From Bacillota bacterium (GTDB lineage: Bacteria > Bacillota > Clostridia > Lachnospirales > Cellulosilyticaceae): 8,305 nucleotides of DNA. Positions 1 through 6,329 of this stretch are shown in pieces. The DNA is taken from NCBI GenBank assembly GCA_023415525.1, contig JAEZKI010000071.1:1-8305 (forward strand). The letters run 5' to 3'. Within the stretch, counting starts at the first letter, position 1; every line of letters starts with the position of its first letter. A model generated the notes under the pieces. It searched no databases and was not told the origin of the DNA. It worked only from the letters and a program-made list of their open reading frames with translations. The translations under genes and the position numbers were made by a program.

Positions 1-1133
1 TACTTAACCATTTGAAGATTACTATAAGTGAGCAAGTTATTCATAATGTACAGGACTTAGAAAAATATGGCATCAAAGAAGGTGCGCCTATGGTGACGCT
101 TTACAATGAAGAAAATACAGGTGAAACGTTAGTTATAGGTGGGCAAACAGCGGATAAGACGAAAAGCTATGTATGGAATGAAGTACACCAAGAACTCTAT
201 ATCGTTACTAATGAGCAAATGGATCAATTATCTTTAAAAAGAGATGAGCTCCTTGCAAAAAATCTCAGTCTTCCTGAAAAAGACAGTATCTGGCAGATGC
301 GCATTGAAGAAGAAGGAGAAAAACCCCTTATTTTAGTGAAAAGTGAACTAGAAGGTAAAGACGGCTATGAAGAGTGGCAAATCAAGGACTTTTTTGTGGA
401 TGCCCATGCTATAAGTGGTGAATGGATGACTAACCTTATTGATCAGTTAGAAGCTTTTGAAAAAGATGGTTTTGTAGGAACTGTAGAAAGTTTAGAAGAT
501 CCGGGGCTACTAGAAAGTAGCTTAACACTTGTACTTAATGAAAATTGGACCATTCAGTTTGGAAAAGTTAAAAATGGCTTTATCTACTTTAACTATAGTG
601 AAGAACCTTATATCTATAAAATGGCAGAGGATAAAATGCGACCTTTCATAAATTTAAAACCTATTGAAATGATCCGGAAGGAAGTCTATATTCCCCAATT
701 AGAAGGGTTGAAAAAAATTACATTTAATAATCCCGAAGAGAGTTTTATACTGGAAGTTAAAGAAGGATTAGGAAATCAAGAAGAAAGCAACGTTCAGTCA
801 ACGGAGAACAAGAAGCCAGTCTATGAAGGGAAACTTGAAAAACGACGACTTAATCAGCAAGAGCTAGAAGAAATATTGGATTTAACAGGAAAAAGTATTC
901 GTATTGAGATGCTTCTTAAAAACCCTCAAATTGAGCAAAAAGAAAATCGCCCACCAGAAGTAAGTTTACGATTTGACTACAAATCAGGTTATTCTAAGTC
1001 CATTGAACTCGTACCTTATGATATTAATTTTTATATATTACGGGTAGATGGGATAGTAGAGTTTGCAGCCAGTAAACAACCAGTTATGGAGCTTTTTAAT
1101 GCCCTTAGCCAGTGGGCTAGTAAAGAAGAATAG
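1..1133 (+). CDS. DUF4340-like protein, 5' end missing
   Basis: The reading frame is open from the left window edge to TAG at 1131-1133, so at least 376 residues are visible and the true start lies outside. The TTG at 12 is the first possible start inside the window, but it has no ribosome binding site and would cut into the fold. Visible repeats look like DUF4340: a segment of type 'LEKYGIKEGAPMVTL' then 'LVIGGQTADKTKSYVW' and 'LYIV' (roughly residues 17-67 counted from that TTG), a second beta-rich unit near residues 165-235 ending in 'LEGLKKITF', and a lysine/glutamate-rich third unit to the end. The family normally begins with one membrane helix, here presumably upstream. In other bacteria DUF4340 genes often sit behind GldG/ABC permease genes and are thought to be extracytoplasmic partners; that context cannot be checked here. 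Substrate and exact function are unknown. Confidence 0.72.
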   Translation, partial: LNHLKITISEQVIHNVQDLEKYGIKEGAPMVTLYNEENTGETLVIGGQTADKTKSYVWNEVHQELYIVTNEQMDQLSLKRDELLAKNLSLPEKDSIWQMRIEEEGEKPLILVKSELEGKDGYEEWQIKDFFVDAHAISGEWMTNLIDQLEAFEKDGFVGTVESLEDPGLLESSLTLVLNENWTIQFGKVKNGFIYFNYSEEPYIYKMAEDKMRPFINLKPIEMIRKEVYIPQLEGLKKITFNNPEESFILEVKEGLGNQEESNVQSTENKKPVYEGKLEKRRLNQQELEEILDLTGKSIRIEMLLKNPQIEQKENRPPEVSLRFDYKSGYSKSIELVPYDINFYILRVDGIVEFAASKQPVMELFNALSQWASKEE

Positions 1134-1140
1134 GAATAGA

Positions 1141-1170
1141 GGGGGTAGAGTTCATCTACTCCTTTTGTTT
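1141..1170 (+). terminator. Intrinsic terminator after the DUF4340-like gene
   Basis: GGGGTAGA (1142-1149) pairs with TCTACTCC (1155-1162) with one G-T wobble around a five-base loop, and is followed by TTTTGTTT. It lies 8 bases after the stop codon, so it should separate this gene from the GIY-YIG gene. Confidence 0.8.
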
Positions 1171-1196
1171 CAAAAAAGGTATAAAACAAATATGAT
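1168..1196 (+). promoter_or_regulatory. Possible promoter for the GIY-YIG/YitT unit
   Basis: TATGAT (1191-1196) is a five-of-six match to the -10 consensus and lies 27 bases before the start codon. A weak -35 (TTTCAA, 1168-1173) is 17 bases upstream; TTGTTT at 1165-1170 would be 20 bases away, which is too far. The preceding terminator makes a promoter here necessary, but the -35 is poor, so the assignment is tentative. Confidence 0.4.
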
Positions 1197-1222
1197 AAAA
1201 TCATGAAAAAGGGAAGATACTA

Positions 1223-1483
1223 ATGATGTACTCCGTTTATATAGTAAAATGTAAAGATGGTACATATTATACAGGTTACACCACAGATGTGATAAAAAGA
1301 GTGGCTGCCCATAATGCCCAAAAAGGGGCTAAGTATACCAAAGGACGCATACCTGTAGAACTTGTATATGAGGAACATTTTGAAGATAAGCGTAGCGCCT
1401 TACAAAGAGAATATGCCATTAAGCAATTAACGAAGCTTCAAAAAGAACAGCTCATATTAGGTGAAAATACCAGTAAAGGGTGA
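1223..1483 (+). CDS. GIY-YIG domain protein, UPF0213/YazA type
   Basis: An 86-residue protein that is essentially one GIY-YIG domain. The two signature strands read VYI (residues 5-7) and YTG (16-18), followed by the conserved pattern with Arg26 and His30-Asn31, and a Glu63 in 'QREYAIKQLTK' that matches the metal-binding glutamate of GIY-YIG nucleases. The size and sequence fit the stand-alone UPF0213 (YazA/YhbQ) family, whose members have nuclease-like folds and poorly defined roles, probably in DNA repair or structure-specific cleavage. All main catalytic positions look present. Start: ATG at 1223 or the next codon at 1226; GGGAAG (1211-1216) suits either one. The stop codon overlaps or lies just before the next start, so it is probably co-translated with the YitT gene; no functional link between the two is evident. 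Confidence 0.88.
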   Translation: MMYSVYIVKCKDGTYYTGYTTDVIKRVAAHNAQKGAKYTKGRIPVELVYEEHFEDKRSALQREYAIKQLTKLQKEQLILGENTSKG

Positions 1484-1491
1484 AGAAGATG
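1475..1491 (+). promoter_or_regulatory. RBS that decides the YitT start
   Basis: AAAGGGTG (1475-1482) lies at the very end of the GIY-YIG gene. It sits 6-8 bases before ATG 1489 but directly on top of the alternative GTG 1480. The GTG would give a 4-base GTGA overlap and three more residues. ATG 1489 is preferred on spacing. Confidence 0.6.
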
Positions 1492-2334
1492 AAGAAAAAG
1501 TGTTTAGAATATCTCGGAATTTTGATAGGAGCCATTTCTATATCTACAGGGTTATATTTCTTCTGGATGCCTTCTGACTTAGCAGCAGGAGGGGTAAGTG
1601 GCTTATCCATTGTTATTAAAGCTTTAGTTCCAGCTATTCCTATAGGTATTATTTTGTTAGTACTGGATATCCTTATGTTTACCATTGGATTTCTCGTATT
1701 AGGTAAGAGCTTTGGACTAAAGAGTATTGTTTGCAGTTTAGAAGTATCTATTTGTATGACCATCTTGGAGGGCTTTTTACCCCATATTCAGCCTTTGAGT
1801 AGAGATATGCTCATTACCCTTCTTTTTGGTGCTTTATTTATTGCACTAGGACAAGCTATTGTTTTTAATTTAGGCGCTTCTTCTGGAGGAACAGATATTA
1901 TTGCTAAGATTATTGCCACCTACTCACAGCTTAATATAGGCACAGCACTTATTATAGCTGATTTGCTAGTGGTTATTTGTGCAACAGGAATCTTTGGACT
2001 TGAAAAAGGATTATATGCTGCTTTAGGTGTTATTGTAACAAGTACCTTAATCGATTATATTATTTCAGGTCTTACTATCCAAAAATATGTAACTATTATT
2101 CCCTCTACAGCTGAGACTTCTGAAGCTATTAATCAGTATATCTTGTATACTTTAAAACGTGGAGCTACCATTTATCGGGCAGAAGGGGCCTATAGTCAAG
2201 AACAAAAAACAGTTATTACGACGGTAATGGAACGTAAAGGATTTATAGATTTAAAAAGACAAGTTATAGCCTTAGACCCATTGGCTTTTGTAACTGTTCA
2301 AAATTTACATGAAGTAGTAGGAGAAGGGTTCTAA
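1489..2334 (+). CDS. YitT family membrane protein (DUF161 + DUF2179)
   Basis: A 281-residue integral membrane protein with the usual YitT length and order. Hydrophobic segments lie near residues 8-26, 50-71, 79-97, 107-127, 150-170 and 175-193. Family signatures are AAGGVSG (32-38) and the glycine-rich SSGGTD (131-136). A soluble C-terminal DUF2179 domain follows (about 200-281), with 'LKRGATIYRAEGAYS' and the characteristic end 'LHEVVGEGF'. The family is widespread in Firmicutes, usually in several copies, and is thought to be a transporter; the substrate is not established, and nothing here identifies one. Translation probably depends on the preceding GIY-YIG gene, whose stop codon lies 5 bases before this ATG. 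A GTG at 1480 would add three residues. The gene is complete and is closed by a strong hairpin. Confidence 0.9.
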   Translation: MKKKCLEYLGILIGAISISTGLYFFWMPSDLAAGGVSGLSIVIKALVPAIPIGIILLVLDILMFTIGFLVLGKSFGLKSIVCSLEVSICMTILEGFLPHIQPLSRDMLITLLFGALFIALGQAIVFNLGASSGGTDIIAKIIATYSQLNIGTALIIADLLVVICATGIFGLEKGLYAALGVIVTSTLIDYIISGLTIQKYVTIIPSTAETSEAINQYILYTLKRGATIYRAEGAYSQEQKTVITTVMERKGFIDLKRQVIALDPLAFVTVQNLHEVVGEGF

Positions 2335-2337
2335 TTT

Positions 2338-2393
2338 AAAAATAAAAACTAGTAGCATTTAAAATAAATAAATCTACTAGTTTTTATTTTTTT
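2338..2393 (+). terminator. Strong terminator, perfect 18-bp inverted repeat, bidirectional in form
   Basis: Bases 2338-2355 are the exact reverse complement of 2374-2391. After one bulged C (2356), ATTTA (2357-2361) and TAAAT (2369-2373) can add five more pairs, leaving a seven-base loop. The arms carry A-rich and T-rich outer ends, so a T-tract is present for transcripts from either side. It starts three bases after the YitT stop codon and ends just before the promoter of the regulator gene. Confidence 0.88.
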
Positions 2394-2400
2394 GAAAGTA

Positions 2401-2429
2401 TTGACTTTATTAAAAAATAGATATACTAT
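2401..2429 (+). promoter_or_regulatory. Promoter of the cymR-like/cysK operon
   Basis: TTGACT (2401-2406) matches the -35 consensus at five of six bases. TATACT (2422-2427) is a five-of-six -10 at a short 15-base spacing; TACTAT (2424-2429) would give 17 bases but matches less well. Short spacing can mean that the promoter depends on a regulator, which would fit the product encoded downstream. Confidence 0.6.
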
Positions 2430-2453
2430 AAAACATATCAACTTACTAGGTAA
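2420..2453 (+). promoter_or_regulatory. Candidate operator dyads for autoregulation
   Basis: Two small dyads lie over and just after the -10: GATAT (2420-2424) with ATATC (2435-2439), and TTAC-TAG-GTAA (2443-2453), immediately before the ribosome binding site. Rrf2 regulators commonly repress their own promoters by binding AT-rich dyads in this position. I do not recognise the established Bacillus CymR box here, and in such AT-rich DNA short dyads arise by chance. Confidence 0.25.
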
Positions 2454-2454
2454 T

Positions 2455-2460
2455 GGAGGG
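2455..2460 (+). promoter_or_regulatory. RBS that decides the regulator start
   Basis: GGAGGG lies 4-5 bases before ATG 2465. The upstream in-frame ATG at 2453 overlaps this ribosome binding site and has none of its own. Starting at 2465 gives the family-typical N-terminus [11 protein letters not shown]. Confidence 0.85.
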
Positions 2461-2464
2461 TACC

Positions 2465-2920
2465 ATGAAGATTTCAACAAAGGCAAGATATGGTTTAAGA
2501 GCTTTAGTGGATTTAGCTATTCATTCTGGAGGGGAACAGGTAGCCTTACAACAGATTGCTAGAAGGCAAGAATTATCTGTTCCCTATTTAGAACAAGTCT
2601 TTTCACTCTTAAAGAAGACAGGTATTGTAAAGAGTGTAAAAGGAGCACAAGGAGGCTATATATTAGCTAAAGAGCCTTATGCTATTACAGTAGGTGAAAT
2701 CTTACGGATTATTGAAGGGGATATGACTATTGTAGAGGAAGAGCGCACCCCTCAGACCTTTAATTTGATTCAATCGAATTTGGAAGAATGTATTAAGCGG
2801 AATGTGTGGGATAAGGTAACTGAAAGTATCTATGAGGTTATTGACAATATGACGATAGAAGAACTCATGAGAGACTATGAGTTACTCAATATTAAGGATA
2901 ATTTAATGTATTATATTTAA
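2465..2920 (+). CDS. cymR: Rrf2 family regulator, CymR type
   Basis: A 151-residue transcription factor. It opens with [18 protein letters not shown], nearly the Bacillus CymR N-terminus, followed by a winged helix-turn-helix (recognition region about residues 27-50, wing with 'KGAQGGY' at 60-65) and a dimerisation helix. The only cysteine is Cys109; the three clustered cysteines that hold the Fe-S cluster in IscR/NsrR are absent, as in CymR, so it should sense metabolite state by protein contact and not through a cluster. It ends in 'NLMYYI', close to the hydrophobic, isoleucine-terminated tail of CymR. In Bacillus and Staphylococcus CymR represses cysteine and sulfur uptake genes, with CysK as its partner that senses O-acetylserine. 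Here cysK follows after 20 bases, which supports the same role. The symbol is by similarity recalled from the family and not proven; a general IscR-like paralogue remains possible. Confidence 0.85.
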   Translation: MKISTKARYGLRALVDLAIHSGGEQVALQQIARRQELSVPYLEQVFSLLKKTGIVKSVKGAQGGYILAKEPYAITVGEILRIIEGDMTIVEEERTPQTFNLIQSNLEECIKRNVWDKVTESIYEVIDNMTIEELMRDYELLNIKDNLMYYI

Positions 2921-2925
2921 AAAAT

Positions 2926-2932
2926 AAGGAGG
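2926..2932 (+). promoter_or_regulatory. Strong RBS of cysK
   Basis: A perfect AAGGAGG lies eight bases before ATG 2941, between the regulator stop and cysK. It suggests that cysK is translated much more strongly than its regulator from the shared transcript. Confidence 0.85.
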
Positions 2933-2940
2933 TATATAGA

Positions 2941-3870
2941 ATGAAAAAAATAGCAGGAAATATTACAGAGTTAATTGGTCACACACCACTGCTTCGTGTG
3001 TCTGGTTATGAAAAAGAACAAGGTTTAGAGGCAGAGATTATTGTTAAACTGGAACGTTTTAATCCAGGAAGTAGCGTAAAGGATCGAGCTGGGTATTACA
3101 TGATTCAAAAAGCAGAGGAACAAGGTCTCATTAATAAAGATACCACCATTATTGAACCAACCAGTGGTAATACAGGAATTGCTCTGGCTTTTATTGCAGC
3201 AGCTAAAGGCTATAAAATGATATTGACTATGCCGGATACAATGAGTAGCGAACGACGTAATATTCTCAAGGCTTTAGGAGCACAGCTGGTTTTAACAGAA
3301 GGTGCTAAAGGAATGCGAGGCGCCATTGAGAAGGCAGAAGAACTAGCAAAGGAGATACCTAATAGTTACATTCCTCAACAATTTGAAAATGAGGCCAATC
3401 CCTTAGCACACCGTGAGACAACAGGTATAGAAATCTGGGAAGATACAGAAGGAGAAGTTGACTTCTTTGTAGCAGGTGTAGGCACTGGAGGAACCATTAC
3501 GGGTGTAGGTGAAGCCCTTAAAGAGAGAAAACCTAGTGTAAAGATTGTGGCTGTAGAGCCCAAGGATTCTGCGGTTCTTTCAGGTGAAAAGCCAGGACCT
3601 CATCAGATTCAAGGCATTGGTGCAGGTTTTGTGCCTAAAGTTCTTAATAGAGAAATCATCGATGAGATTATTCCTATTAAAAATGAGGTAGCCTTTGAGG
3701 CTACGCGCCTTTTAGCTAAGACAGAAGGCATTTTGGTGGGGATTTCTTCAGGAGCAGCTTTAGCAGCAGCGACTCAGTTAGCTAAACGTCCTGAGAATAA
3801 AGGAAAGAAAATCGTTGTTCTTTTACCTGATACAGGAGAAAGATATTTATCCACAGCCCTTTTTCAATAA
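2941..3870 (+). CDS. cysK: Cysteine synthase A (O-acetylserine sulfhydrylase)
   Basis: A 309-residue cytoplasmic PLP enzyme that makes L-cysteine from O-acetyl-L-serine and sulfide, the last step of cysteine biosynthesis. The PLP lysine is Lys47 in GSSVKDRAG. The substrate-binding loop is PTSGNTG (73-79), the phosphate-binding GTGGT is at 181-185, the QGIGAGF loop at 224-230, and the C-terminal GISSGAA (267-273) and [11 protein letters not shown] (295-305) are all intact. Length and motifs fit CysK better than CysM or cystathionine beta-synthase (no extra domains). The enzyme's active site is known to receive isoleucine tails, from CysE in the cysteine synthase complex and from CymR in Bacillus; the regulator encoded just upstream ends in such a residue. 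No cysE is present in the window. Co-transcription with the regulator is expected from the 20-base gap and lack of a terminator. Confidence 0.96.
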   Translation: MKKIAGNITELIGHTPLLRVSGYEKEQGLEAEIIVKLERFNPGSSVKDRAGYYMIQKAEEQGLINKDTTIIEPTSGNTGIALAFIAAAKGYKMILTMPDTMSSERRNILKALGAQLVLTEGAKGMRGAIEKAEELAKEIPNSYIPQQFENEANPLAHRETTGIEIWEDTEGEVDFFVAGVGTGGTITGVGEALKERKPSVKIVAVEPKDSAVLSGEKPGPHQIQGIGAGFVPKVLNREIIDEIIPIKNEVAFEATRLLAKTEGILVGISSGAALAAATQLAKRPENKGKKIVVLLPDTGERYLSTALFQ

Positions 3871-4173
3871 TATAGAGGCATAAAGCCCTCTCCTGCAAAG
3901 AGAATAATTAGAGGTAGATAAGCAAGAAATAGTCTATTTATATGAAATAAAAGAAGTAATAAAGAGATTCCCATACGCATCTTTCGTGTTTTCTAGCGGA
4001 AAGAAAAAGTTGGAAGTCCTCTTTAATACTTCTTTTTTTATTAAAAGAGAGAAATAAGGGATGAAGAGTATAAATTGTGATAAAATAAATAAGTAATCAC
4101 TATGAGAACAGGATTGGAAAAAGCTTCAAACAGGATAGAAGCTATTTTAATAGAAGTAGAGAGGATGAAAGGA
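3871..4173. other. Non-coding region between cysK and ung
   Basis: About 300 bases without a convincing gene. The first part holds short complementary pieces: AGAGG (3874-3878), CCTCT (3887-3891), AGAG (3899-3902) and AGAGG (3910-3914), which can form alternative small hairpins. The centre is the long compound hairpin at 3949-4039. The last part should contain the ung promoter; TATAAA (4069-4074) and GATAAA (4079-4084) are possible -10 elements, but no good -35 is visible. A frame continuous with ung opens at ATG 4102, without a ribosome binding site, and is treated here as untranslated leader. Confidence 0.6.
3949..4039 (+). terminator. Long compound hairpin ending in T7, probable cysK terminator
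   Basis: Bases 3949-3966 pair with 4019-4036, 17 of 18 positions, with a single A-A mismatch. Inside, TTCC (3968-3971) can pair with GGAA (4012-4015), and CTTTCG (3981-3986) with CGGAAAG (3997-4003) if one G is bulged, giving a nearly continuous rod with internal loops. The 3' arm runs into seven T (4033-4039). It is much longer than a normal terminator and lies 78 bases after the cysK stop, so a role as a structured RNA or processing site is also possible. Confidence 0.5.
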
Positions 4174-4848
4174 ATGGTACAATTTAATAATTTGTGGGAT
4201 GAGAAGTTAAAGGAGGAGTTTGAGAAACCTTACTATAAGGCATTAAGAGAATTTTTAAAGGAAGAGTATAGTCATCAAATCATTTATCCACCTATGCAAG
4301 ATATTTTTAATGCCCTTAAGACAACAAGTTATGAGGCTGTAAAAGTAGTTGTTTTAGGACAAGATCCTTACCATGGAGCCAATCAAGCCCATGGAATGGC
4401 TTTTTCAGTCCAACCCAACATACCTACTCCTCCTTCCTTGAGAAATATTTATAAAGAACTCCATCAGACACTAGGTTGCAAGATTCCTAACAATGGTTAT
4501 TTGATGAAATGGGCAAAGCAAGGGGTCCTTCTTTTAAATACAGTACTAACTGTGCGGGCAGGTTCACCACAGTCTCATAAGGGAAAAGGGTGGGAAGTTT
4601 TTACAGATCGTATTATCACTCTCCTTAATGAACGAGAGGATCCCATTATCTTTTTACTATGGGGAGCTCCTGCTAAAGCTAAAAAATCACTGATTACGAA
4701 TCCTAAGCATATCGTTTTAACGGCAGCCCATCCTAGTCCACTGTCTGCCCATAATGGCTTTTTTGGTTGTAATCATTTTCAAAAAGTGAATGAGTGTCTT
4801 CAACAGATGGGAAAAACGCCTATAGATTTTCAAATAGAAGATATTTAG
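4174..4848 (+). CDS. ung: Uracil-DNA glycosylase, family 1
   Basis: A base-excision repair enzyme that removes uracil from DNA. From ATG 4174 it is 224 residues, the normal length for bacterial Ung. The water-activating loop GQDPYHG (62-68) carries the catalytic Asp64; Phe77 in AFSV is the uracil-stacking residue; [10 protein letters not shown] (119-128) includes the uracil-recognising Asn122; and HPSPLSA (186-192) has the catalytic His186 and the DNA-intercalation loop. Everything needed for activity is intact. Start: ATG 4174 has AGAGG (4160-4164) nine bases upstream and yields '[16 protein letters not shown]', aligning with other Ung starts. The open frame goes back to ATG 4102, adding 24 residues, but that codon has no ribosome binding site. 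It seems to be a single-gene unit unrelated to its neighbours. Confidence 0.95.
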   Translation: MVQFNNLWDEKLKEEFEKPYYKALREFLKEEYSHQIIYPPMQDIFNALKTTSYEAVKVVVLGQDPYHGANQAHGMAFSVQPNIPTPPSLRNIYKELHQTLGCKIPNNGYLMKWAKQGVLLLNTVLTVRAGSPQSHKGKGWEVFTDRIITLLNEREDPIIFLLWGAPAKAKKSLITNPKHIVLTAAHPSPLSAHNGFFGCNHFQKVNECLQQMGKTPIDFQIEDI

Positions 4849-4854
4849 GCGTTT
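4814..4854. repeat. 9-bp inverted repeat across the ung stop codon
   Basis: AAACGCCTA (4814-4822) and TAGGCGTTT (4846-4854) are exact reverse complements, with 23 bases between them; the right arm begins with the TAG stop of ung. On the plus strand it is followed by A bases and not T, so it is not a classical terminator for ung. On the minus strand the hairpin is followed by TTTTTC. It may stabilise the mRNA end or be a weak terminator. Confidence 0.4.
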
Positions 4855-4898
4855 AAAAATAGAATGAATGAAAAAATTTTTTTCTTGCATAAAAGCAA

Positions 4899-4927
4899 TT
4901 GACAAATAATATTTAATTATTTATAAT
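4899..4927 (+). promoter_or_regulatory. Consensus sigma-A promoter of the asnA leader
   Basis: TTGACA (4899-4904) and TATAAT (4922-4927) are perfect consensus elements with a 17-base spacer (4905-4921). Transcription should begin near 4934. A second TATAAT lies at 4934-4939 without a matching -35. A strong constitutive promoter is expected when control is exerted afterwards, by the T-box. Confidence 0.88.
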
Positions 4928-4959
4928 TCAAGGTATAATTTAATAATAAGTTAAAGGTA

Positions 4960-5221
4960 ATGAAAAGAAGAGTAAATTTTTGTAAAAGGCTAACAGAGAG
5001 CTGAGGAAGCTGAAAATCAGCAGCAAAGACAAAAATCGAAGAACATCTTGGAACTGCTAACCGAAAGACTATAGAGTTGAGTAGGCTTAGACGGGGTAGA
5101 CCGTTATATCTAAAACGTATCGATGAGTCTGTACGTTTCTGAGATATCTAGGTAACTAGATAAATTAGGGTGGCAACGCGAGTTAACCTTCGTCCCTTTC
5201 CATAGGGATGGAGGTTTTTTT
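4960..5221 (+). ncRNA. T-box riboswitch, tRNA-Asn specific
   Basis: A leader RNA that lets asnA be transcribed when tRNA-Asn is uncharged. Landmarks in order: purine-rich GAAAAGAAGAGTAA (4962-4974); the AGAGAG loop-E motif (4995-5000) with CTG; the Stem I return 'GGAACTGC' (5050-5057); specifier AAC at 5059-5061 followed by CGAAAG; GAGTAGGC and a small ACGG/CCGT hairpin (5091-5104); AAACGTA (5113-5119) pairing with TACGTTT (5132-5138); and a Stem III-like hairpin ATCTAG-GTAA-CTAGAT (5146-5161). The T-box AGGGTGGCAACGCG (5167-5180) forms the antiterminator with CGTCCCT (5191-5197). Its bulge offers TGGC, whose C pairs with the G discriminator of tRNA-Asn. Specifier, bulge and gene agree. The 5' boundary is approximate. 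Confidence 0.95.
5185..5221 (+). terminator. T-box regulated terminator
   Basis: Bases 5185-5197 pair with 5204-5216 over 13 continuous pairs (two wobbles) around a six-base loop, then a run of seven T (5215-5221). The 5' arm includes CGTCCCT, which the antiterminator needs, so terminator and antiterminator exclude one another. Confidence 0.93.
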
Positions 5222-5234
5222 AGTATCAAAATTT

Positions 5235-5241
5235 GAGGAGG
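5235..5241 (+). promoter_or_regulatory. RBS that decides the asnA start
   Basis: GAGGAGG ends seven bases before ATG 5249 but only one base before the in-frame ATG 5243, so 5249 is the workable start. It is outside the T-box terminator, so translation is not itself sequestered. Confidence 0.85.
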
Positions 5242-5248
5242 AATGAAA

Positions 5249-6256
5249 ATGAAATTGCAATTACCAAAGGACTATGTATCAAAGCTTGATTTGCGTGAAA
5301 CAGAGGTAGCCATTAAGAAGTTAAAGGATTATTTCGAAAATGCTTTGGCCTATGAACTGTATTTAACCCGTGTATCTGCTCCTCTATTTGTTAAACCTGA
5401 AACGGGGTTGAATGACAATTTAAATGGGGTAGAAAGACCGGTTGGTTTTGATATCTTAGACGATGATAACGCCTATGTAGAAGTTGTCCATTCCCTTGCT
5501 AAGTGGAAGAGGATGGCATTAGGAAGATATGGTTTTGAAGTCAATGAAGGACTTTATACCGATATGAATGCCATTCGACGAGATGAAGAATTAGATAATT
5601 TACATTCTCTCTATGTAGATCAATGGGATTGGGAAAAAGTCATTACAAAAGAAATGCGTACAGAAGAATTCTTAGTAGAAACAGTAAATCAAATTTACAA
5701 TGCTTTCTTGAAGACAGAAAAATATATTACTACAGAATATCCTATGTTAGAGAAAGTTCTTCCAGAGCATATTACCTTTATTACTTCCCAAGAGCTTTTA
5801 GAAAAATATCCCGACCTTTCATCAAAAGATAGGGAAACAGCCTTTTGTAAAGAACACAAAGCTGTATTTATCATGAAAATTGGAAAAGAGCTCTCTAATG
5901 GAGAGCCTCATGATGGAAGAGCACCTGACTATGATGATTGGGACTTAAATGGCGATATCTTATTTTGGAATCCTATTCTAGAAAGTGCCTTCGAACTTTC
6001 TTCTATGGGCATTCGTGTGGATGAAGTTTCTCTTAGAAAACAATTAGAGGTAAGAGATGCTTTAGATCGAGTGGACATGGACTTTCATAAGCGCGTTCTA
6101 GAGAAAAAATTACCTTATACCATTGGAGGGGGGATTGGGCAATCGCGTATCTGTATGTACTTTTTACAAAAAGCCCATATTGGCGAAGTGCAAGCTTCTT
6201 TATGGCCAGATAAGATGATTGAAGCTTGTGAACAAAATGGAATTACTCTTCTTTAA
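5249..6256 (+). CDS. asnA: Aspartate--ammonia ligase (asparagine synthetase A)
   Basis: A 335-residue cytoplasmic enzyme that makes asparagine from aspartate and ammonia with ATP going to AMP and diphosphate (EC 6.3.1.1). It shares the catalytic fold of class II aminoacyl-tRNA synthetases of the Asp/Asn type. Recognisable family blocks: '[15 protein letters not shown]' (15-29), '[10 protein letters not shown]' (39-48), '[17 protein letters not shown]' (53-69), '[16 protein letters not shown]' (81-96), 'DQWDWEK' (124-130), and near the end the ATP-site motif [11 protein letters not shown] (293-303) followed by 'EVQASLWPD'. It is full length with no missing block. It is ammonia-dependent and not the glutamine-dependent AsnB. 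The preceding T-box couples its expression to uncharged tRNA-Asn. An alternative ATG at 5243 would add two residues. No terminator follows, so the YdcZ-type gene is probably on the same transcript. Confidence 0.97.
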   Translation: MKLQLPKDYVSKLDLRETEVAIKKLKDYFENALAYELYLTRVSAPLFVKPETGLNDNLNGVERPVGFDILDDDNAYVEVVHSLAKWKRMALGRYGFEVNEGLYTDMNAIRRDEELDNLHSLYVDQWDWEKVITKEMRTEEFLVETVNQIYNAFLKTEKYITTEYPMLEKVLPEHITFITSQELLEKYPDLSSKDRETAFCKEHKAVFIMKIGKELSNGEPHDGRAPDYDDWDLNGDILFWNPILESAFELSSMGIRVDEVSLRKQLEVRDALDRVDMDFHKRVLEKKLPYTIGGGIGQSRICMYFLQKAHIGEVQASLWPDKMIEACEQNGITLL

Positions 6257-6285
6257 GATGGGAAAAAGGTATAAAAAAAGGCGAT

Positions 6286-6310
6286 ATGTCTAAAAATAGC
6301 TGAGAGACAT
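6286..6310 (+). repeat. Small hairpin between asnA and the YdcZ-type gene
   Basis: ATGTCT (6286-6291) pairs with AGACAT (6305-6310) around a 13-base A-rich loop. No T-run follows, so it is unlikely to end transcription; it might moderate read-through or RNA stability. TATAAA just before it (about 6271-6276) is a possible -10 with no clear -35. Confidence 0.35.
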
Positions 6311-6316
6311 CCAGAT

Positions 6317-6322
6317 GGAGGG
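6317..6322 (+). promoter_or_regulatory. RBS that decides the YdcZ-type start
   Basis: GGAGGG ends seven bases before ATG 6330. The in-frame ATG at 6315 overlaps this site and so cannot use it; it would add five residues. Confidence 0.8.
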
Positions 6323-6329
6323 AATAAAC

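Noticed and set aside
1452..1763. Minus-strand open frame of 103 codons
   Set aside because: It lies opposite the GIY-YIG/YitT junction and the membrane-coding part of the YitT gene; no ribosome binding site and no family resemblance.
3375..3563. Minus-strand open frame of 62 codons inside cysK
   Set aside because: Antisense to conserved cysK sequence, without start signals.
4102..4173. 24-residue N-terminal extension of Ung
   Set aside because: No ribosome binding site at ATG 4102, while ATG 4174 has one and gives the usual Ung N-terminus and length.
4871..4884. A6T7 tract after ung as a terminator
   Set aside because: It is a short self-complementary AT tract without a GC stem; more likely part of the AT-rich upstream region of the asnA promoter.
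4717..4905. Minus-strand open frame of 62 codons over the end of ung
   Set aside because: It overlaps the conserved C-terminus of ung and the asnA promoter; it is low-complexity and resembles no protein I know.
5623..5832. Plus-strand open frame of 69 codons inside asnA
   Set aside because: Out-of-frame shadow of a fully conserved asnA; no ribosome binding site.
6300..6311. CTGAGA, the core word of TPP riboswitches, before the YdcZ-type gene
   Set aside because: The other conserved parts of the TPP riboswitch (ACCTGATC and the surrounding stems) are absent in 6257-6330; the word is here part of a small unrelated hairpin.
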